From positions 1 to 64,000 of the forward strand of contig JAUGWO010000023.1 of the NCBI GenBank assembly GCA_049724395.1: DNA of 64,000 nucleotides, in the 5' to 3' direction. Of this stretch, positions 10,202 through 25,298 are shown one piece after another; positions within the stretch are counted from its first letter, which is position 1; each line of letters opens with the position of its first letter. The position numbers were made by a program, and so were the translations under genes. Below the pieces are notes generated by a model. It was not told where the DNA came from. It did not search any database and was given only the letters and a program-made list of their open reading frames with translations. Source of the stretch: Spongospora subterranea f. sp. subterranea. Lineage: Eukaryota > Endomyxa: Phytomyxea > Phytomyxea > Plasmodiophorida.

Positions 10202-11203
10202 TCAAATCATCTGCGCTGGTAAAGGATCATGAGGAACACCCCGTATTCGATGCTGGGATGCTATCCACATTGACATATTGTATAACCAAATAGAACTCAA
10301 AATTGCAACCGAACACATACTTGAAAATGCAATCACAACGCCGATACTATGACGACGAAATGATGATTGCGACGACGAATGGTCAGGAGTTGATAATGAC
10401 GATGAGGCGATCAGATTGTGGTCGATTAGATATGAGGAATCACTAACGGTGGAGGAGTGAGTGATTGGAGAAGGCTCTGAATCGACAACAGGGTTTGATG
10501 ATGATTGATCGATCAGAATATCTGTGTCTGATGACGACACTAAGACTTGAGGTTCGGAGAACGAGCCCGCGTCTTCGCCTCGCCCGTCGAGCATGGACTG
10601 CAATTCAGGTGCTGATGGAGAGAGTGGGTCGTGATCATTGTCTGTATCAAGAGTATGTTGACTGCTTGGTCTTGATTGATCGTGATCAAGATCTGTGTCT
10701 GATGACGACACTAAGACCTGAGGTTCGGAGAACGAGACCGCGTCTTCGCCTCGCCCCTCGAACATGGACCGCAATTCAGGTTTTGGTGGAGAGGGTGGGT
10801 CGTGATCAATGTTTGTATCAAGAGTATGCTGACTGCTTGAAATTAACTGATCGTGGTCAATACCTGTTTCAGAGGTATGTCGCATATTAAGGGGCAGACA
10901 ATCGAGACAATAATATGAATCAGGGGTATTTTCCAAATCATTGGGCACCCCTTCGAAAAAAACAACTGGACCATGAGTATGTTCCATAAGCCTTGACGAA
11001 CCGGGATCCAAACTGAATTGCCAGGAGCGATCAATCGAGTAATACTCAATGAAAGGATGACTGAAATGTAGACGAGCGGGATCCAAATGCACTTCGACAC
11101 TGTCTAGAGTTTTACGCAAGTCGACATAGGCAAAGAGTACCAAAAAAAAAACAGCAAACCCGATTACAAAGGATCGATACCCCCGAAAATCATTGGAGCT
11201 CAT
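10202..11203 (-). CDS. Acidic repeat two-TM protein, copy 2 (intact)
   Basis: A 333-aa ORF if started at MSSNDFRGYRS (11203); an upstream in-frame ATG at 11248 is possible. A hydrophobic segment (SFVIGFAVFFLVLFAYV) near residue 12 could be a signal anchor. It is followed by a unique domain of about 80 residues and about three Asp/Ser-rich repeats of type QHTLDTDNDHDPLSPSAPEL, each followed by RGEDA.SFSEPQVLVSSSDT. A second TM (IGVVIAFSSMCSVAILSSIW) and a short tail end the protein. The acidic repeats would lie between the two membrane segments. It is homologous to 5727-6704, on the opposite strand 4 kb away. Function unknown; a surface or secreted parasite-type family is speculation based on low-complexity repeats and local duplication. 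Confidence 0.6.
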   Translation of the reverse strand: MSSNDFRGYRSFVIGFAVFFLVLFAYVDLRKTLDSVEVHLDPARLHFSHPFIEYYSIDRSWQFSLDPGSSRLMEHTHGPVVFFEGVPNDLENTPDSYYCLDCLPLNMRHTSETGIDHDQLISSSQHTLDTNIDHDPPSPPKPELRSMFEGRGEDAVSFSEPQVLVSSSDTDLDHDQSRPSSQHTLDTDNDHDPLSPSAPELQSMLDGRGEDAGSFSEPQVLVSSSDTDILIDQSSSNPVVDSEPSPITHSSTVSDSSYLIDHNLIASSSLSTPDHSSSQSSFRRHSIGVVIAFSSMCSVAILSSIWLYNMSMWIASQHRIRGVPHDPLPAQMI

Positions 11204-11959
11204 AATGTTGATATACATGAAATATAAACACCAAGAAGATGGATCCATTCTTTGGGGATTTCAGTTGAGTAAATCTAATGGTGGTCGAGGTTCCAGGATT
11301 GGGTTTGCGAGTCAACTGAAACTGCGTGAGGAATGGCAGGCACCGTGGCGCAAAACAGACCACGGTGTAGAATGACTCTGGGTCGCTCAGACTATCTTCC
11401 AACATCAATTTACAATAGAAACGGTGCTCCCATTCACTACATTGCATTGAGAATATATGAATCAGTCCACAATTATCGAATATGCGAGGTAAACCCTAGC
11501 AGTCTTACACAAGAACGATGTCAATCATTAAGGGCCATGAAGTTACTGTACCACAATGCTTTTCATCAATTTACGCTTGGGTTCGTTTCGTGACATCGAT
11601 TCAATTATCAGATGAACGTATCAGAACTTAGAGCGAAGGTTGAACTCAATTTGCGCATTCAATCAATTGTGTAAACAAATCCCCGCTTAGCTTTCTGAAA
11701 AAGATTTACGCGTTGATGATTCCAAAAACCTTTCTCGGTACGGCTTGATAAGCTCAATATATCAGAATTAGCGACGGTAGCACTAGAGCAAGGTTTACAT
11801 GTACAATGGACGTTTTGTCGTGGGCTGAAATTCGCCATCACTCCAGTCAAGTTCAGCAAAATCGCATTGTACACAAACCATTACGACCTGATTATAGATC
11901 TCATATTTTCGATCAGTCGGAGATGTACAATAGTCTCACCGAAGGTGCCAATCTTAGTA

Positions 11960-12480
11960 TTGACTGTCTGGATCTGGTGGAGAGTATGGTGTCGCGTTCA
12001 AGGAGACGGCGTTCCGGTTAGAAATGATGCGACGAAGTTCCGGTTTCCAGATTTTGTACGCCTTTGGTTATTTGGTAGCCGAGGAAGATTGCGCGGTGTG
12101 CTTTGAAGCCCATCTTCTGGCGAAGCCTTCAGGATGTGATACCAAGCGTCACAGCCAAATACTTGAAGGTGAAGAAAACTGAGTTTCTTGTTGTACCATC
12201 GTTGATATGGAGTCATTCGGTTTGGAAGGGCGGCATGTGGTTTGCGAGTCAGAATTGAAATAGTACAACCGACGGCAAAAGCCCAGGATTCTAGTCCTAA
12301 TTCCGCCTTGATGTGATCGATTCAGGCGTTTTGGGGATCCGTTGGACTCTAAATAGTACGGAACGATGGTTTGATGATGAAATTTCGTTTGTCTTTGTGG
12401 TATTCCGCGATTCAACAGAGCAGTGAACACCGTCGTTGTCCACGTCTTACCCGAAAGAAAACATACAGTCATTGCTTTCA
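11960..12480 (-). pseudogene. Ty1/copia integrase fragment
   Basis: The minus strand encodes, across three frames, WAFAVGCTISILTRKPHAAL, MTPYQRWYNKKLSFLHLQVF with GCDAWYHI, then KMGFKAHRAIFLGYQITKGV. These match the copia integrase C-terminal signature (WAEA...NR.P...TPYE.W.G.KP...HLRVFGC.AY......K.D..A....FLGY...KGY). Frameshifts and stops separate the blocks. A dead retrotransposon relic; flanking copia domains are not detectable. Confidence 0.8.
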
Positions 12481-12615
12481 GATTTTGCCATCGTTTTCAG
12501 CATTGGCATGGCAATACAATGTTGATCCAGTATCAATGGATTTGCCTTTCAGTATCAGAATACTAACTGTATAGGTAATCAATGATTACTAGAAGTAAGT
12601 GCAGGAACGCATCAA
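12481..12615. other. Short spacer, no feature
   Basis: Nothing recognisable between the copia relic and the repeat-protein remnant. Confidence 0.4.
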
Positions 12616-12760
12616 CGATGAACGATGCTGGAATGCCAATCTACATTGGCATATTGTATAATCTTTAAACTCAGAATCGCTGCCAACATATTCGATAATG
12701 CAATTACAGTACCAAGATGATACCAGGACGACTCAGTTACCAAGGGATCATCGGAAGTGG
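12616..12760 (-). pseudogene. Third, degenerate copy of the repeat-protein C-terminus
   Basis: Minus-strand translation gives VIALSNMLAAILSLK, then IQYANVDWHSSI. This aligns with the C-terminal TM and tail of the copies at 5.7 and 10.2 kb (VVIA.SS.CSVAILSSIWLYN.MSMW). At the DNA level 12616-12725 aligns with 10235-10350. The acidic repeats are not recognisable upstream, so only the 3' end survives. Confidence 0.6.
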
Positions 12761-14655
12761 TCATAGGATGGCATATACCATAAGCTGGGAGCTAATCAGA
12801 CAAAATTAGTTCCTGCGATTTAAGTAAGGAAGACAATCGTGGACGTATATTGTAACCTGATATTCTATATCGGAGTTGATAAAGGCAATAACCGGTGGGA
12901 AAAACATCAGTAATAGAGGGTTAAGCCAGAGTGCTGGATGATAACAATGAAAGTCTGTCCGTTGATGCCGTCGTTGTCAGCTGACGGATCAAGCATAGGC
13001 TCAGACGATGATGGACGGTGGTTTACGGCCGATCAGCCTGATCAGCATTGTCAACGGACGAAGCGAACTCCCGTTGATATTCAACAGTAGGTGAACGAAC
13101 GTGGGCAGAAATATGATTCAATAAGCGACTACATGCAGGTTTGGCAACAACGATTGATGAAAAATTTCCGAGCAATTGCTGGACGATTCGTTTTATCAAT
13201 GATCACAACCCCTCCGGTTTGGCAACAGCCTTCACAAAAAAAGCAAGACGCTCTCAATCTCTGGGTCATCAAAGTCCAAGGCTTATCGAAAAATACGCCT
13301 AGCTCAGGTGCCCGCAGTTCAATTATTCAGCGCGAGCTGAGGCATAGGCGCCTCAACGTTGACACAAACCATCAACAATATGCCTAGCAATCCTAGAGCG
13401 ACGTATGGGCACATTGCTGTTGGCATCATACAGGATAGTTTTATCCACCTGAATTATAATGATCTGATGAAAGCGCTCGGTACAGTACGGTATTGACGCC
13501 GTATATTGTACAACGCTAATGTCATGATCAACAACTCAAAAAGCATCACTGTTTACCGCAATGCGCTCAGGCAGCAAGACAGCGTGCAAGAAATTGACAG
13601 CCTTTTTCTTGTTTTTTAGAGTTGTTGGGAACCGGTGACGTTGTAAACCTTATTGAACCTTGGTAAAACGAATTTTGACAGTCGTCCTGCTCACTACAGC
13701 TTCGTCCACATTTCGGAAACCGTGGTCACATGTTGATTTACAAATCGGCGATGCAAAATGCTTGCCTGTGAGAGCAGAGCAACTGAAGAGCTCGATCAAT
13801 CTCAAATTTATGGAAACCTGGTTGTTCAAAACTTTAGACTGAGGATGGACCCAATGTGACAAAATACCGGCAAACAGTCGTACCGCAAGAAACTCGTCCC
13901 TGACATTGGTTGCTTTGGGGATCTGGAGTTCTTCGTCCCAGCCGAAAAAACAGAATTGGTTTCCAAACGAATAAAAGTCGTGATATTTTTCTTGAGCTGA
14001 ACGTCAATCAACTTCTAGAATTGCAAATACAGTTGCACTATAAATGTTCGGGCTTTGATCATATCAACTGGATACGAGCGTGCAAAATCATCGTTGAATT
14101 CCAGGCCTCCCTGAATCCGTCCTGCGGCCCATTTCTGCCTGTTGTTTAACCTGCGGTCTTTGGTGTGGTCTTAAGACCCTCGGATGCGTCTACTATAGTG
14201 AGGAGGGAGATGCGGCCGCTTCTACTGAGAATTATTTATTGACATTGACTTCATGGAGAACGAGCCTAAAGTGGTCAGGAACAGGGAACCCGAACTTATC
14301 ACGTTGGGGCCATATCCGGATCTTTTGTCGTGGATAAATTGACTTCCAGACGAGCCACTTTTAGAAGGTTCTCGGATGTTGCCAATACCCGGTGATGGAA
14401 CTCAAACTCCGGATAATTCGTGGCATCCCAAAGCGCCCCTTGTCAGTTTGGAGAAATGGTAAACCGAGTCAAGTTATCAACTGCACTGTTTCTCCTACGG
14501 AGTCGCCGAGTCGTGCTATGATGTCATGATACCATAAGTGGTCAATGGCGTGACCTCTTTTGAGTGAACACCGAAGGCTGCTGTACCCAGTGATTCAGTC
14601 AGAATCAAGCGCCATCTCCAAAACTTGGTGCCATTCCATTACACCCTAGCACGTT
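12761..14655. other. No supported gene (1.9 kb)
   Basis: Frames up to 98 codons (13091-13387, with QVWQQRLMKNFRAIA) have no recognised family. Similarity of 13080-13160 to 4930-5010 suggests a dispersed element. The last 500 bp before 14656 probably include the promoter and 5' UTR of the reductase gene; I see no defined elements. Confidence 0.45.
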
Positions 14656-15959
14656 ATGATTTTCTCTCGCCACATATTCCCGTTTGCTGGTCGCCCGTCA
14701 TCTTTGCAAGCTAGAATCAGCCATAGGTTATTCAGCAGTGGCACTCAAGGGTCTGACACTATCACGGCAGCTGAAAGAGCTGTAGACACGTCAGCACGAC
14801 AAATGGGATTAGCAATCGCAGTCCTTGGTGCCGCTGCAGTAGGTTTACTCGTCACGTTTTTGTCATAAATTAAAGAATCAGTTATTAGTATTATGTCATG
14901 AATAAATACGGCAATGTTCATGAACTTGATCATGACGGAAGCGCCCCATCCCCGGCCGCGTTATCCTCTAAAGAATTTTTGCCATTCAAGCTTGGAAAGG
15001 TTATCAATGTTAACCACAACACCAACATATACCGATTCAATTTGGCGAAACTTGATCAATCTCTGGATCTTCCTGTAGCTAGTTTTGTTCTCGTCCGGTA
15101 ATCATCATGATAACTCTGATTTTGTTATCTCAATCACTGTCAGAGCTCCTGTTGGGGACACTCCCGCTGTTCGCCCTTATACGCCAATATCTTCCAGTCG
15201 AGAGCATGGACATTTTGATTTGATGATTAAGGTAGAGGTGAAGTTTGGGTCGTCTACTCAAAAGAATGACCTCTGTAGAATTACCCGACCGGTCCTGTCA
15301 GCTCGTTTGTTGCGAACATGAAGCCTGGCGACTATCTTGATGTGAAGGGGCCAATCAAGAAGTTGGAGTACGAATCCAACAAGTGGGAGCGCGTTGGAAT
15401 GGTCGCAGGTGGAACCGGTATAACTCCAATGTTGCAGGTAGATAATGTATTTGCCATCATGACAAGTTCATTTATTTTTTTACAGATTCTCGAGCATACC
15501 ATTAGAGATCCTAATGACAAGACTAAATTCACGTTGATTTACGCGAATTTGTCACCGAAAGATATATTGCTAAAAGACCGCCTAGACCGTCTGGCCAAGC
15601 AGAATCCTGCTCGGATTCAAGTTCATTATATAGTCGATAAGGTTTCATCACAGCTCTATTACTCAGATGCGCATATTCACATATGTATAGGCTGATGAAT
15701 CGGCGTGGTCTGGTCCTACAGGATATGTATCACAAGAACTGCTTCAACAATACATGCCATCACCAAAAGAAAATAGCGCAATCATATTTGTCTGCGGTAT
15801 GGCTTCTCAGCGACTACTTTCTGTATTTAAAATATAATAGGTCCTCCTGGCATGATGGATTTGATATCTGGTAACAAGGCCAAAGACTATTCGCAAGGAG
15901 ACTTGTCTGGGCTACTAAAAAATATGGGTTATACATCAGAACAAGTATTCAAATTTTAA
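14656..15959 (+). CDS. NADH-cytochrome b5 reductase
   Basis: FAD/NADH flavoprotein that passes electrons to cytochrome b5 for lipid desaturation and redox reactions. I infer seven exons: 14656-14850, 14889-15097, 15144-15231, 15279-15437, 15486-15641, 15691-15796 and 15841-15959. These sum to 1032 bp, an in-frame 343 aa. The N-terminus is Arg/Ser-rich with a hydrophobic stretch (MGLAIAVLGAAAVGLLV), fitting a mitochondrial outer-membrane or ER anchor. RPYTPIS is the FAD-binding RxYTxxS motif, GDYLDVKGP the loop before it closes on FAD, GMVAGGTGITPMLQ the NADH-binding GGTGITP motif, and VCGPPGMM the terminal CGPPxM motif. The first intron (38 bp, GTCACG donor) is the least certain. All key motifs are intact. 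Confidence 0.93.
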
Positions 15960-16361
15960 CATCACAGTGGTGCAGGCCCACAGACTATCAAAACTATACA
16001 AGACATTGAAAATAAACCAAAATTGTCATACGGTTTCAAATGTGGATGGAAGCATTTACAGAATACCCTCTCGCAGCTCTATAGTTTATAATGTGGACCT
16101 GTTTATCGACGTTTACTTTCGCCACATTTTACTAAATGCATCTATTGGCCAGGATAGTTCGGATCCCGATAAGTATCGAAACAACGCATAATTTTCTATG
16201 GTCTGGCAGTTATTTTTTGGCGATACAGTACTATGAAAGATGAGAAGAGCAAACAGAAAGAAAAATAAAGAGCACACAATCTTGCATTTATTAGGAAACC
16301 AGACCTAGAAACCGAAAACAAGTTGGACTGGCTCAGGATTGGACAATCAATGAAGCTGAAT

Positions 16362-17812
<1,451 letters not shown>

Positions 17813-18412
17813 GATGTGGAGGCGTTCGACAATTAGACACTCTCACACAATAACACGAGAGTACGGATCAAATAACACAATGAGTGACGGGAAGTAGAGC
17901 ACAAACTAGTGCGCAAATAGGCTAAGGTCAAGAACCCCTCGGATATGCTCGGATATCGGGAAATCTGGCCCTAATTCCGCGAGGCCTTGTTAAGGGAAGC
18001 AGCAGGGCCTTAAAATTGAGTCCCGTGGCGGGAAAATCTTGCAGCGATTAATTTTGGCGCGTAATCAATCGAGGCTGCAGTGTAGTTATCGTGTGCCGCA
18101 GCCTCCAATGCAGTCAGACCCCCCCTCCAATGCAGTCAGACCCCACCCATTGCCCTCCCCCTCCATGATACCACACTGTGGGTCCATAGTGCAGCCAATC
18201 GCCTGTTGGCAACATGAACATGCTGCCGGCCACACCGAAAAATCTTGTGGCCTATGTTCGAATCTGCTAGTTCTGACAAGATATGTTTGCTGTATTTATG
18301 TATTTGTGCTACTTAATAAATGGCCTCTTTACATCTTACTTATCAAAATCGAAGAAGAATTTATATACAAGAACGGTACATATCTATAGATACCAATAGA
18401 TTTTCAAATTAT
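17813..18412. other. Intergenic between the tubulin genes
   Basis: Holds the presumed promoter of copy 1 and the 3' UTR of copy 2. A 23-bp phrase (ctccaatgcagtcagacccc) is tandemly duplicated near 18100-18145. No other structure seen. Confidence 0.5.
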
Positions 18413-19856
<1,444 letters not shown>

Positions 19857-20462
19857 CGCCAACCAGGTGCAAAACTTCGATGGCCGACGCGATGTGACCG
19901 AATAAAATCAGTGCGATGATATTATTTGGACATAGATTCGGCTGTAGGTACCATGGATAGGGACGTACATAGGGCACACGATCATCATCGGAACCCCTGA
20001 AATTGATCCAACTGGTCCCGTGTACTCGGATAATATCAGATACGGGGAATAAATCCCCGAATTATCAGCCCCGGCGCGTTCGGAATATATTCAGGGAAAA
20101 TGGAGCATTTCTGCAAATATGTTTCGCCAATGAGATGGCAGATACTGCAGCGAGTGGTCGAGCTGGATAACGGCTAGGGCCAACCGAAGATACCCATTCC
20201 CTCGTTAGGGCCATGGGAGGCGTCGTTCAAGAAATTACCTCATTATAAGTTCATGAATTTCCTATAAACTAAACAATGATTTTTTTTCGAGCGTGATGGA
20301 ATGTCGCTCTATAAATCGGTTGGTTGATCTACAGCGGTTTATCCGGACTTATCGTTATTACCATTGACCGTTCGCGGTTTCAATCTGGAAGTATTCATAT
20401 TCACAATCGGCCCATCTCTTGCTTACAATCCCGGTTAGTTGTTCATGCAGGCAAGACCAAAA
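19857..20462. other. Divergent intergenic region
   Basis: Separates the tubulin start (minus) from the nucleotidase start (plus), so it should carry both promoters. No obvious TATA box or repeat was found. Confidence 0.45.
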
Positions 20463-21601
20463 ATGGGTTCCGTTGATATTTTATCTGTAGCCAAGGTTGT
20501 TTCTGGTTGCCCAATTCGACGGTCGTCATCGATTTGATTGTCGTGTATATAGTGGTGTCTGCATTTGGCACGATCGGGGGGCGGTATCATTCGGTCGGTT
20601 TGTCAAAGTGGTTGCTTAAATGCTGTCAATAAAGATGTCGATGGAAACGAGTTTGACCCCACAACCGAAGCCGATAGTCAAACCCAAACATGGATAATCG
20701 GCAATCTTCGTCGTCAATTCCCGAATCTAACCGTAATTGGGGAAGAGGAACAGGACGATATTATTCCTTCATCTCTGCAATGTACTGCTCTTCCAATTGA
20801 TATCGATCGTGATCCCTATGTCAGTTCCGTGTATATTTAGGCAATGTTTCTGAAAGCTCACTCAGTTCACGTGATTAGTTCAATCGAAATCTATGGCCAA
20901 CTAACCTAGGATTTGCCAAAGCGGATGATGTCTGTATATTTGTCGATCCGGTCGATGGGACCACTGATCTGACGAAAGGAAAATATGAAGCAGTGACTGT
21001 TCTAGTTGGGCTAGCGATATCGGGAAAGCCAGTATACGGGGTCGTCCATTATCCATTTTCCGAGGAGACAGTGTTCGCTGCTGTTGGTCATCCTTCCAAT
21101 AAATTGCCCATCGATCATCCACGAAAAGGTGCGTTTAACTGATGCCTTTATCGAACCATATATCCTAAAGAATCAATGATGAAAGCACCTCAGGACAATG
21201 TTATCGTCACTTCCGCGTCACATCTTGACGAGTCAGTTCAAAAGTATTTTGATGGATTGAACCCTCCACCTGCCAAGATCATCAGAGCCGGGGGATGTGG
21301 ACACAAAGTCATGATGGTGCTGAACGGTAAGAACAATTCAATGGTTCGCTGCTTTTCAATAATGTTCAGCCGTGTAGGTTTGGCTGATGCTTATCTATAT
21401 CCACGTTCGGGGACGAAAAAATGGGATACGTGTGCCCCAGGTGCGATCATCAATGCTTTTGGCGGCCGGCTAACGGATGCGTATGGACGCGATCTCATAT
21501 ACGATCCATCAGCACCTCTTAATAATCAAGATGGAATCATGTGTGCTTTGACTGCAGATCTAACCCCATATATCATCACTAAGGAAATTTTCTACCCGTG
21601 A
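20463..21601 (+). CDS. 3'(2'),5'-bisphosphate nucleotidase, inositol monophosphatase family
   Basis: Metal-dependent, lithium-sensitive phosphatase family. The best match is BPNT1, which turns 3'-phosphoadenosine 5'-phosphate into AMP during sulfur assimilation; inositol polyphosphate 1-phosphatase is the alternative. Exon 1 (20463-20495) joins across a 57-bp intron to ARSGGGIIRSVCQSGCLNAV. Next come IGEEEQDD (metal-ligand Glu), then FVDPVDGTTDLTKG (the WxDPxDGT metal motif), VYGVVHYP, and KKWDTCAPGAIINAFGG (the WDxxAPxxI motif). At least four short introns, near 20496, 20815, 21127 and 21325. All catalytic motifs are present. Intron borders in the middle are approximate. Confidence 0.9.
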
Positions 21602-21686
21602 TAAAATCATACGAAAGTATACTCAATAATGTGTATTTCTTCCGTTTTTCTCTCTCGTTGTAAGGGCGTTATGCCGTCTATCCTCG

Positions 21687-23232
21687 TCAGCTCTTCGATG
21701 TCTCGAACGAGTCCAGTTTTTGCAATAGTGTTTCCGAGTAATTAGGTGAATAGTATTGCACTATTTCAACAGGATAGCAGCTGTTGATGGTATTAATATA
21801 AGACTGGAGTTTTGAGCTCTCCTCTGCCTTTAACTCTTGAACCTTCTGAAGTCCACCGCTCTGAACGAACGACTTTCGAGATTGTGGATCATTGGGAAGA
21901 ACTTTAGCAAACTGTTGTACTACATATTTTACGATTTTTGGTGGCGAATCGTGTAATAAAGGCTCTAAAGCAGGAGTATGTGTGCATTTCTGTACAACCG
22001 TCTTCACTGCCTTTTGCGCTTTAACCTTAAGATCTGCTGATCCTTCATCAGATAGAGCGGCCGAGGCGTTATACACCTGGACAATTCGGCGGAATACGTC
22101 AGCTTTGGCTAAAGCTTTCGCATGTTCTGGAGTGTGACGCCCGATTTGACCAAGAGACCAACAAGCAGCCGCCTTGATATGAGCTTCTGGCTCGTTGATC
22201 AATGCATCTTTCAACGGTAATATGCCTTGGTTGACAATTACAGCTAGCGCCAACGTTTCAGAGAAGGCAGCAATGTAGCCCAACGCCATGATCCCAGGGT
22301 AGGCGAGTATTGCCTTTCGTCTCATTGATGTAGTCAATGATGGCAGCGTGGCCACCTGAGTTGACAATCAGTTTCGCCAACTCAGGTGTGTGTTTGGCAA
22401 TGTCTCTGATCAACGTAGCGCTGTTCTTCCTGACAATCAAATCTAGATCCTTTAAGCAACCCAAGATTTTAGGGAACACCTCAGCTTCGACAACAACTTC
22501 AGCCAGATCTACGGAATGTTTGGCTATTTGGGCCAGAGCCGAGCAAACTTGTCGTTTCAATTTCCCGTCTTGATGTTGAATCATTGGTGCTAGGAACTGC
22601 ACCGCCCCCGAATCGACCACGACTTGAGCCAATTCTGACGAGTGTTTGCATATCTCACTAAGGGCAGCAGCTGATACCCTCTTCAGACTCAGTTCCGGCT
22701 CTTGAAGGCATAACACGAGCTGTGGAACGGCCCCAGCATCGACCACGACTTGAGCCAATTCTGCATTGTGTCTGGCTATATAATGCAAGGCCCAGGCAGC
22801 ACCTTCCTTAACGCTGGGCTCAAACTCAGATAGACAGCCGACTAATGCAACTAATGATCCAGCATCGACAACTGCTTGAGCTAATTCAGGGGAATGTTTC
22901 GCCACTGCCTTCAAAACAAACGACGCGGCTTTCTTATAGTATCTGTTCTGTTCAGCTAACGAATAAACCAGCTGGGGTAATATCTCGTTCATAACGACTG
23001 CCTCAGCAAGGTCCTCTGAGTAATTTGCAAGTCGGCCAAGCGCGATGGCAGCAGATTGCTGAATTGACGGTACTGAGTCGAGTAATAGCGGGCGTAATAA
23101 AGCCATCACGCCTGCATTCTGCAATGCCTCAATATTAGCTGGCCTAACAGCCAATTCTGCTATTGTCTGGACGAACGTTGTTCGCGACGACTGGTATTCC
23201 TCGAATACCTGTAGAATTGAGCGACTCGTCAT
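21687..23232 (-). CDS. SPAG6: SPAG6/PF16 armadillo-repeat central-apparatus protein (one-base frameshift)
   Basis: Flagellar central-pair protein needed for stability of the C1 microtubule and motility. It is intronless and starts MTSRSILQVFEEYQSSRTTF. Eight or more ~42-residue armadillo repeats follow, with the recurring phrase AELAQVVVDAGAV and helix ends such as ALSEICKHS. It ends at the TAG/TGA region near 21687 with YYSPNYSETLLQKL, typical of the SPAG6 tail. The span is one base over a multiple of three: near 22297-22299 a ggg run must be gg for NTRLPGIMALGYIAAFSE to be read through. Corrected length is 514 aa, normal for SPAG6 (about 510). Identification rests on full-length similarity in layout and motifs. 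Confidence 0.93.
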
Positions 23233-23649
23233 CCGTCAAGCAAGACTAGCTGAATCCTGCCTAACCGTTTACCTATTCTCACTTTGATATTGCGATATTC
23301 AACAAGATCGTACCGTTCGACCCTTAATACGGCAAAGTCCTATGAATGATTGTACTATAAGGTACTGACAATGATTTGCAGAAACACATTATACTATAAC
23401 AGACACTGACAATGGTTTGCAGAAATACTTTATTGCCAGAAACTGTTGCCATAATAATATTATGTTCCCACAGACCGAAGAGACAGGTTCAAATATCGTA
23501 AATGCGGGCAATCGTATAATGTTATATTCTCAAATAAAAGAGTGCAATATGCTATTCCTCTCATCACAATGTTAATATTCATGCTGTTCGTTCTTCAGCC
23601 ATGACCATAATCCCTGCACCAGTGGTGTCCGGTAACGCCTAACTGCAAG
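23233..23649. other. Intergenic, divergent promoters
   Basis: AT-rich. A phrase of about 40 bp (actgacaatgatttgcagaa) is repeated in tandem near 23365-23430. No gene. Confidence 0.45.
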
Positions 23650-25196
23650 ATGGGGGCTGCCCATGTGCAGTGTAGCGCCAATACCGATATAATGAGGGCA
23701 ATCAACGTCTACGTGATTGGTCTAGGACCGGTCGGCCGGCAAGTTATACGAGATCTGCAGCTCCTGAACAACCTTCACTGTCAAAACTACCAGGTCGATT
23801 TTCGCATTGTGGGAGTGTTTGATAAAACCGGTTCGGTTATCAGCAAGCAAACAGATCTTGCCTTATCCAGTGAAGTCGTTCAAGTATGGCTTAATCACTG
23901 ACTAATCTATTCATCCAACAAAAACAATTATAGTCAATCTTATCGTGGAAAGAAAATGGCGCTTCGTTAGCGGATCATACCAATGGGTCCGGGTCAACAA
24001 TTGATGTGTTGAGTAGTATGCTCGGAGCTAATACAACAATAATTGACGTGTCAGCCTCAAACGATACTATTCCTGTATTGCTGAACGGAATTCAAACTGG
24101 ATCTACTGTGGTATTGGCAAACAAGAAACCGATTTCGTGCACATGGTCTACATATGACGTAGAGGGTCCAAAATCAACCCTAGGAGAATAGTTTCTAATT
24201 AGTCGTTTAGGCTATGGTGCAAGGACCTGGAATATTAGGTATTGAATCTACTGTTGGGGCAGGTACGCCAATTATTGCATGCCTAGATCGCCTTCTAGCG
24301 GCAGGAGACAGGGTAAGACCGATATCTTGACGCTTGTTTTCAAAGCACTAAAAACCCATCGACAGATTGATGCCATCGAGGGTGTTCTTAGTGGGACTCT
24401 CGGATACATCGCAACCGAGTTAGAGAAGGGAAACTCGTACAGTGAATCAATCAAATGTAAATTTGTATCCTCAGCCCTAGGTCCGCATCTCATTCGTAAA
24501 AAGCGGCTCACACATTGGGCTTCACCGAACCTGATCCTCGAGATGATTTGAGTGGTACTGACGTCGCAAGAAAAGCGTTAATATTGGCAAGACGATGCGG
24601 TGTCAAAAATTTACACATGGAAAATATTGCCATCGAATCGCTATTTCCGAACATACTCCAAGGATTAACAACTACTGACTTCCTGAAGGTACGTTTTCCA
24701 GTTGAATAGCACAGCAACCTCATCAACAGGGTATAGGAAACGTCGTCGCTGGATGATGGGTTTCGTCAGAAGATTGTCAATGCTCAGAATCAGGGAACGG
24801 TTTTAAGATACGTCGCCAGAATCGAATTCGATTGGGGAATGCATGAATACAAATCAACTCCCGAAGCGAAAATTAGCGTCGGATTGGTTCCCGTTCCTTC
24901 ATCAAGCCCGTTTTACAGCCTAACGGGAACCGACAATTTGGTTTCTTTCACGACCAGGTAATTCGTGATAAGTAACCCACTCTCGGTCGAATCAAAAAAC
25001 TTTGCATAGGACATATAGCGACTCGCCACTAGTTGTTCGAGGGAAAGGGGCTGGTGTGGAAGGTTGGGATTCTTAGGTTCATTGAAAAAAATCTAACCAA
25101 TATTTGACAGTAACCTCTAACGGTGTCATCGCCGACATGGTAACTTGTGCTCGTTCATGTTCCATGCCGAATGGTGAGGTACACCGTCACGATTAA
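23650..25196 (+). CDS. Homoserine dehydrogenase
   Basis: Reduces aspartate 4-semialdehyde to homoserine with NAD(P)H, on the route to threonine and methionine. From the ATG at 23692, eight exons (to 23883; 23934-24158; 24211-24312; 24366-24456; 24504-24688; 24737-24957; 25010-25062; 25111-25196) sum to 1155 bp and 384 aa; an upstream ATG at 23650 would add 14 residues. INVYVIGLGPVGRQVIRDL is the Rossmann dinucleotide site. LANKKPIS contains the conserved NKK. IEGVLSGTLGYI and LGFTEPDPRDDLSGTDVARK are the catalytic family signature. The end reads KGAGVEVTSNGVIADMV. A stand-alone enzyme without a fused aspartate kinase or ACT domain. It implies the organism makes threonine/methionine precursors itself. 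Confidence 0.96.
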
Positions 25197-25298
25197 TCCC
25201 TCATATCAATACACTTCATCTAGAACGATTGCTGGAGTTGACTCATTCGTTTAAATAGCTGTTTTGGATTATTATAGTAATAGTTCCACCTTATTTTC

